NCBI GenBank assembly: GCA_030152225.1
Contig: JASLHL010000197.1
Span: 1-6,692, forward strand
DNA: 6,692 nt
Reading direction: 5' to 3'
Source: Flavobacterium sp.
GTDB lineage: Bacteria > Bacteroidota > Bacteroidia > Flavobacteriales > Flavobacteriaceae
Made by a program: the position numbers and the translations under genes. Every line of letters begins with the position of its first letter. Within the stretch, counting starts at the first letter, position 1. Positions 6,554-6,692 of the stretch are shown here, one piece after another. The notes below the pieces were generated by a model that had not been told where the DNA came from, ran no database searches, and saw only the letters and a program-made list of their open reading frames with translations.

Positions 6554-6692
6554 TGTAAATCTTCAGCAAAAAGTGGACATCTAAGGACTAAAAACTAAGA
6601 TAGTGTTTTCAAAAAAATGTAACTTTATATTATGGGAACACCAAAGAAAAAAACAGCAGAAGCTTTTGTGAAAGACATTCGCAATAATACAC
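6554..6692 (+). mobile_element. Left end of an insertion sequence, probably IS3 family (partial)
   Basis: The element is inferred to start at TGTAAATCTTCAGC (6554), directly where proS homology stops. IS3-family ends usually begin with TG, and a short non-coding leader (about 78 bp) before a lysine-rich orfA product is typical of them. ATGTAACTTTATA (6617-6629) may hold the transposase -7 box. The right end, the terminal inverted repeat partner and the target duplication lie outside the window, so the boundary is inferred rather than proven. Confidence 0.6.
6632..6692 (+). CDS. Putative transposase OrfA, N-terminus (3' partial)
   Basis: Twenty codons from the ATG at 6632 read MGTPKKKTAEAFVKDIRNNT and are open to the window edge. 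The basic start followed by a helix resembles the N-terminus of OrfA proteins of IS3-family elements (the type continuing into a helix-turn-helix with EEKIRIVLEGL), but that diagnostic part is not in the window. The leader is AT-rich (CTTTATATT) without a Shine-Dalgarno sequence. The position, just inside a TG-starting sequence that breaks proS, supports a transposase. A different short gene cannot be fully excluded. Confidence 0.6.
   Translation, partial: MGTPKKKTAEAFVKDIRNNT

Noticed and set aside
1..6692. CRISPR array, tRNA, rRNA or riboswitch
   Set aside because: No regularly spaced repeats, cloverleaf-like sequence or recognisable aptamer core was seen on either strand.

Overview
This is an AT-rich window, most likely from a Flavobacteriaceae-type Bacteroidota chromosome. 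Three things suggest this. The leaders before start codons are A-rich with no Shine-Dalgarno sequence. Several upstream regions hold near-matches to the Bacteroidota -7 box TAnnTTTG. The right edge carries a prolyl-tRNA synthetase of the archaeal/eukaryal-like type, which is common in this phylum. The genus is not determined.

Layout. (1) Positions 1-595: the C-terminal end of an AraC-family regulator overlaps by 4 bp (ATGA) the start of a small SnoaL/NTF2-fold protein. A perfect 23-bp inverted repeat spanning that gene's stop codon closes the unit. (2) Positions 645-4809: after a 164-bp upstream region come an NAD(P)-dependent aldehyde dehydrogenase and three tandem, clearly paralogous short-chain dehydrogenases/reductases (SDRs). 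The SDRs are only 11 and 15 nt apart and are almost certainly co-transcribed. (3) Positions 4874-5785: a second AraC-family regulator on the same strand. (4) Positions 5822-5845: a strong hairpin between convergent genes, with its T-tract on the minus-strand side. (5) Positions 5887-6553, minus strand: the C-terminal part of prolyl-tRNA synthetase. Its homology stops abruptly within class II motif 3, where a TG-initiated sequence begins that looks like the left end of an IS3-family element. The first 20 codons of a putative transposase run off the window.

How the genes fit together (inference). The ALDH, the three SDRs and the adjacent AraC regulator read as a locally controlled carbonyl-metabolism or detoxification cluster. 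The SDRs would interconvert alcohols with ketones or aldehydes, probably with NADP(H), and the ALDH would oxidise aldehydes to acids. The AraC protein would sense the substrate or an electrophile. The upstream AraC-SnoaL pair may be a related but separately terminated unit. No true substrate can be read from the sequence. All catalytic residues are present in the ALDH and the three SDRs, so they look functional. The proS copy does not.
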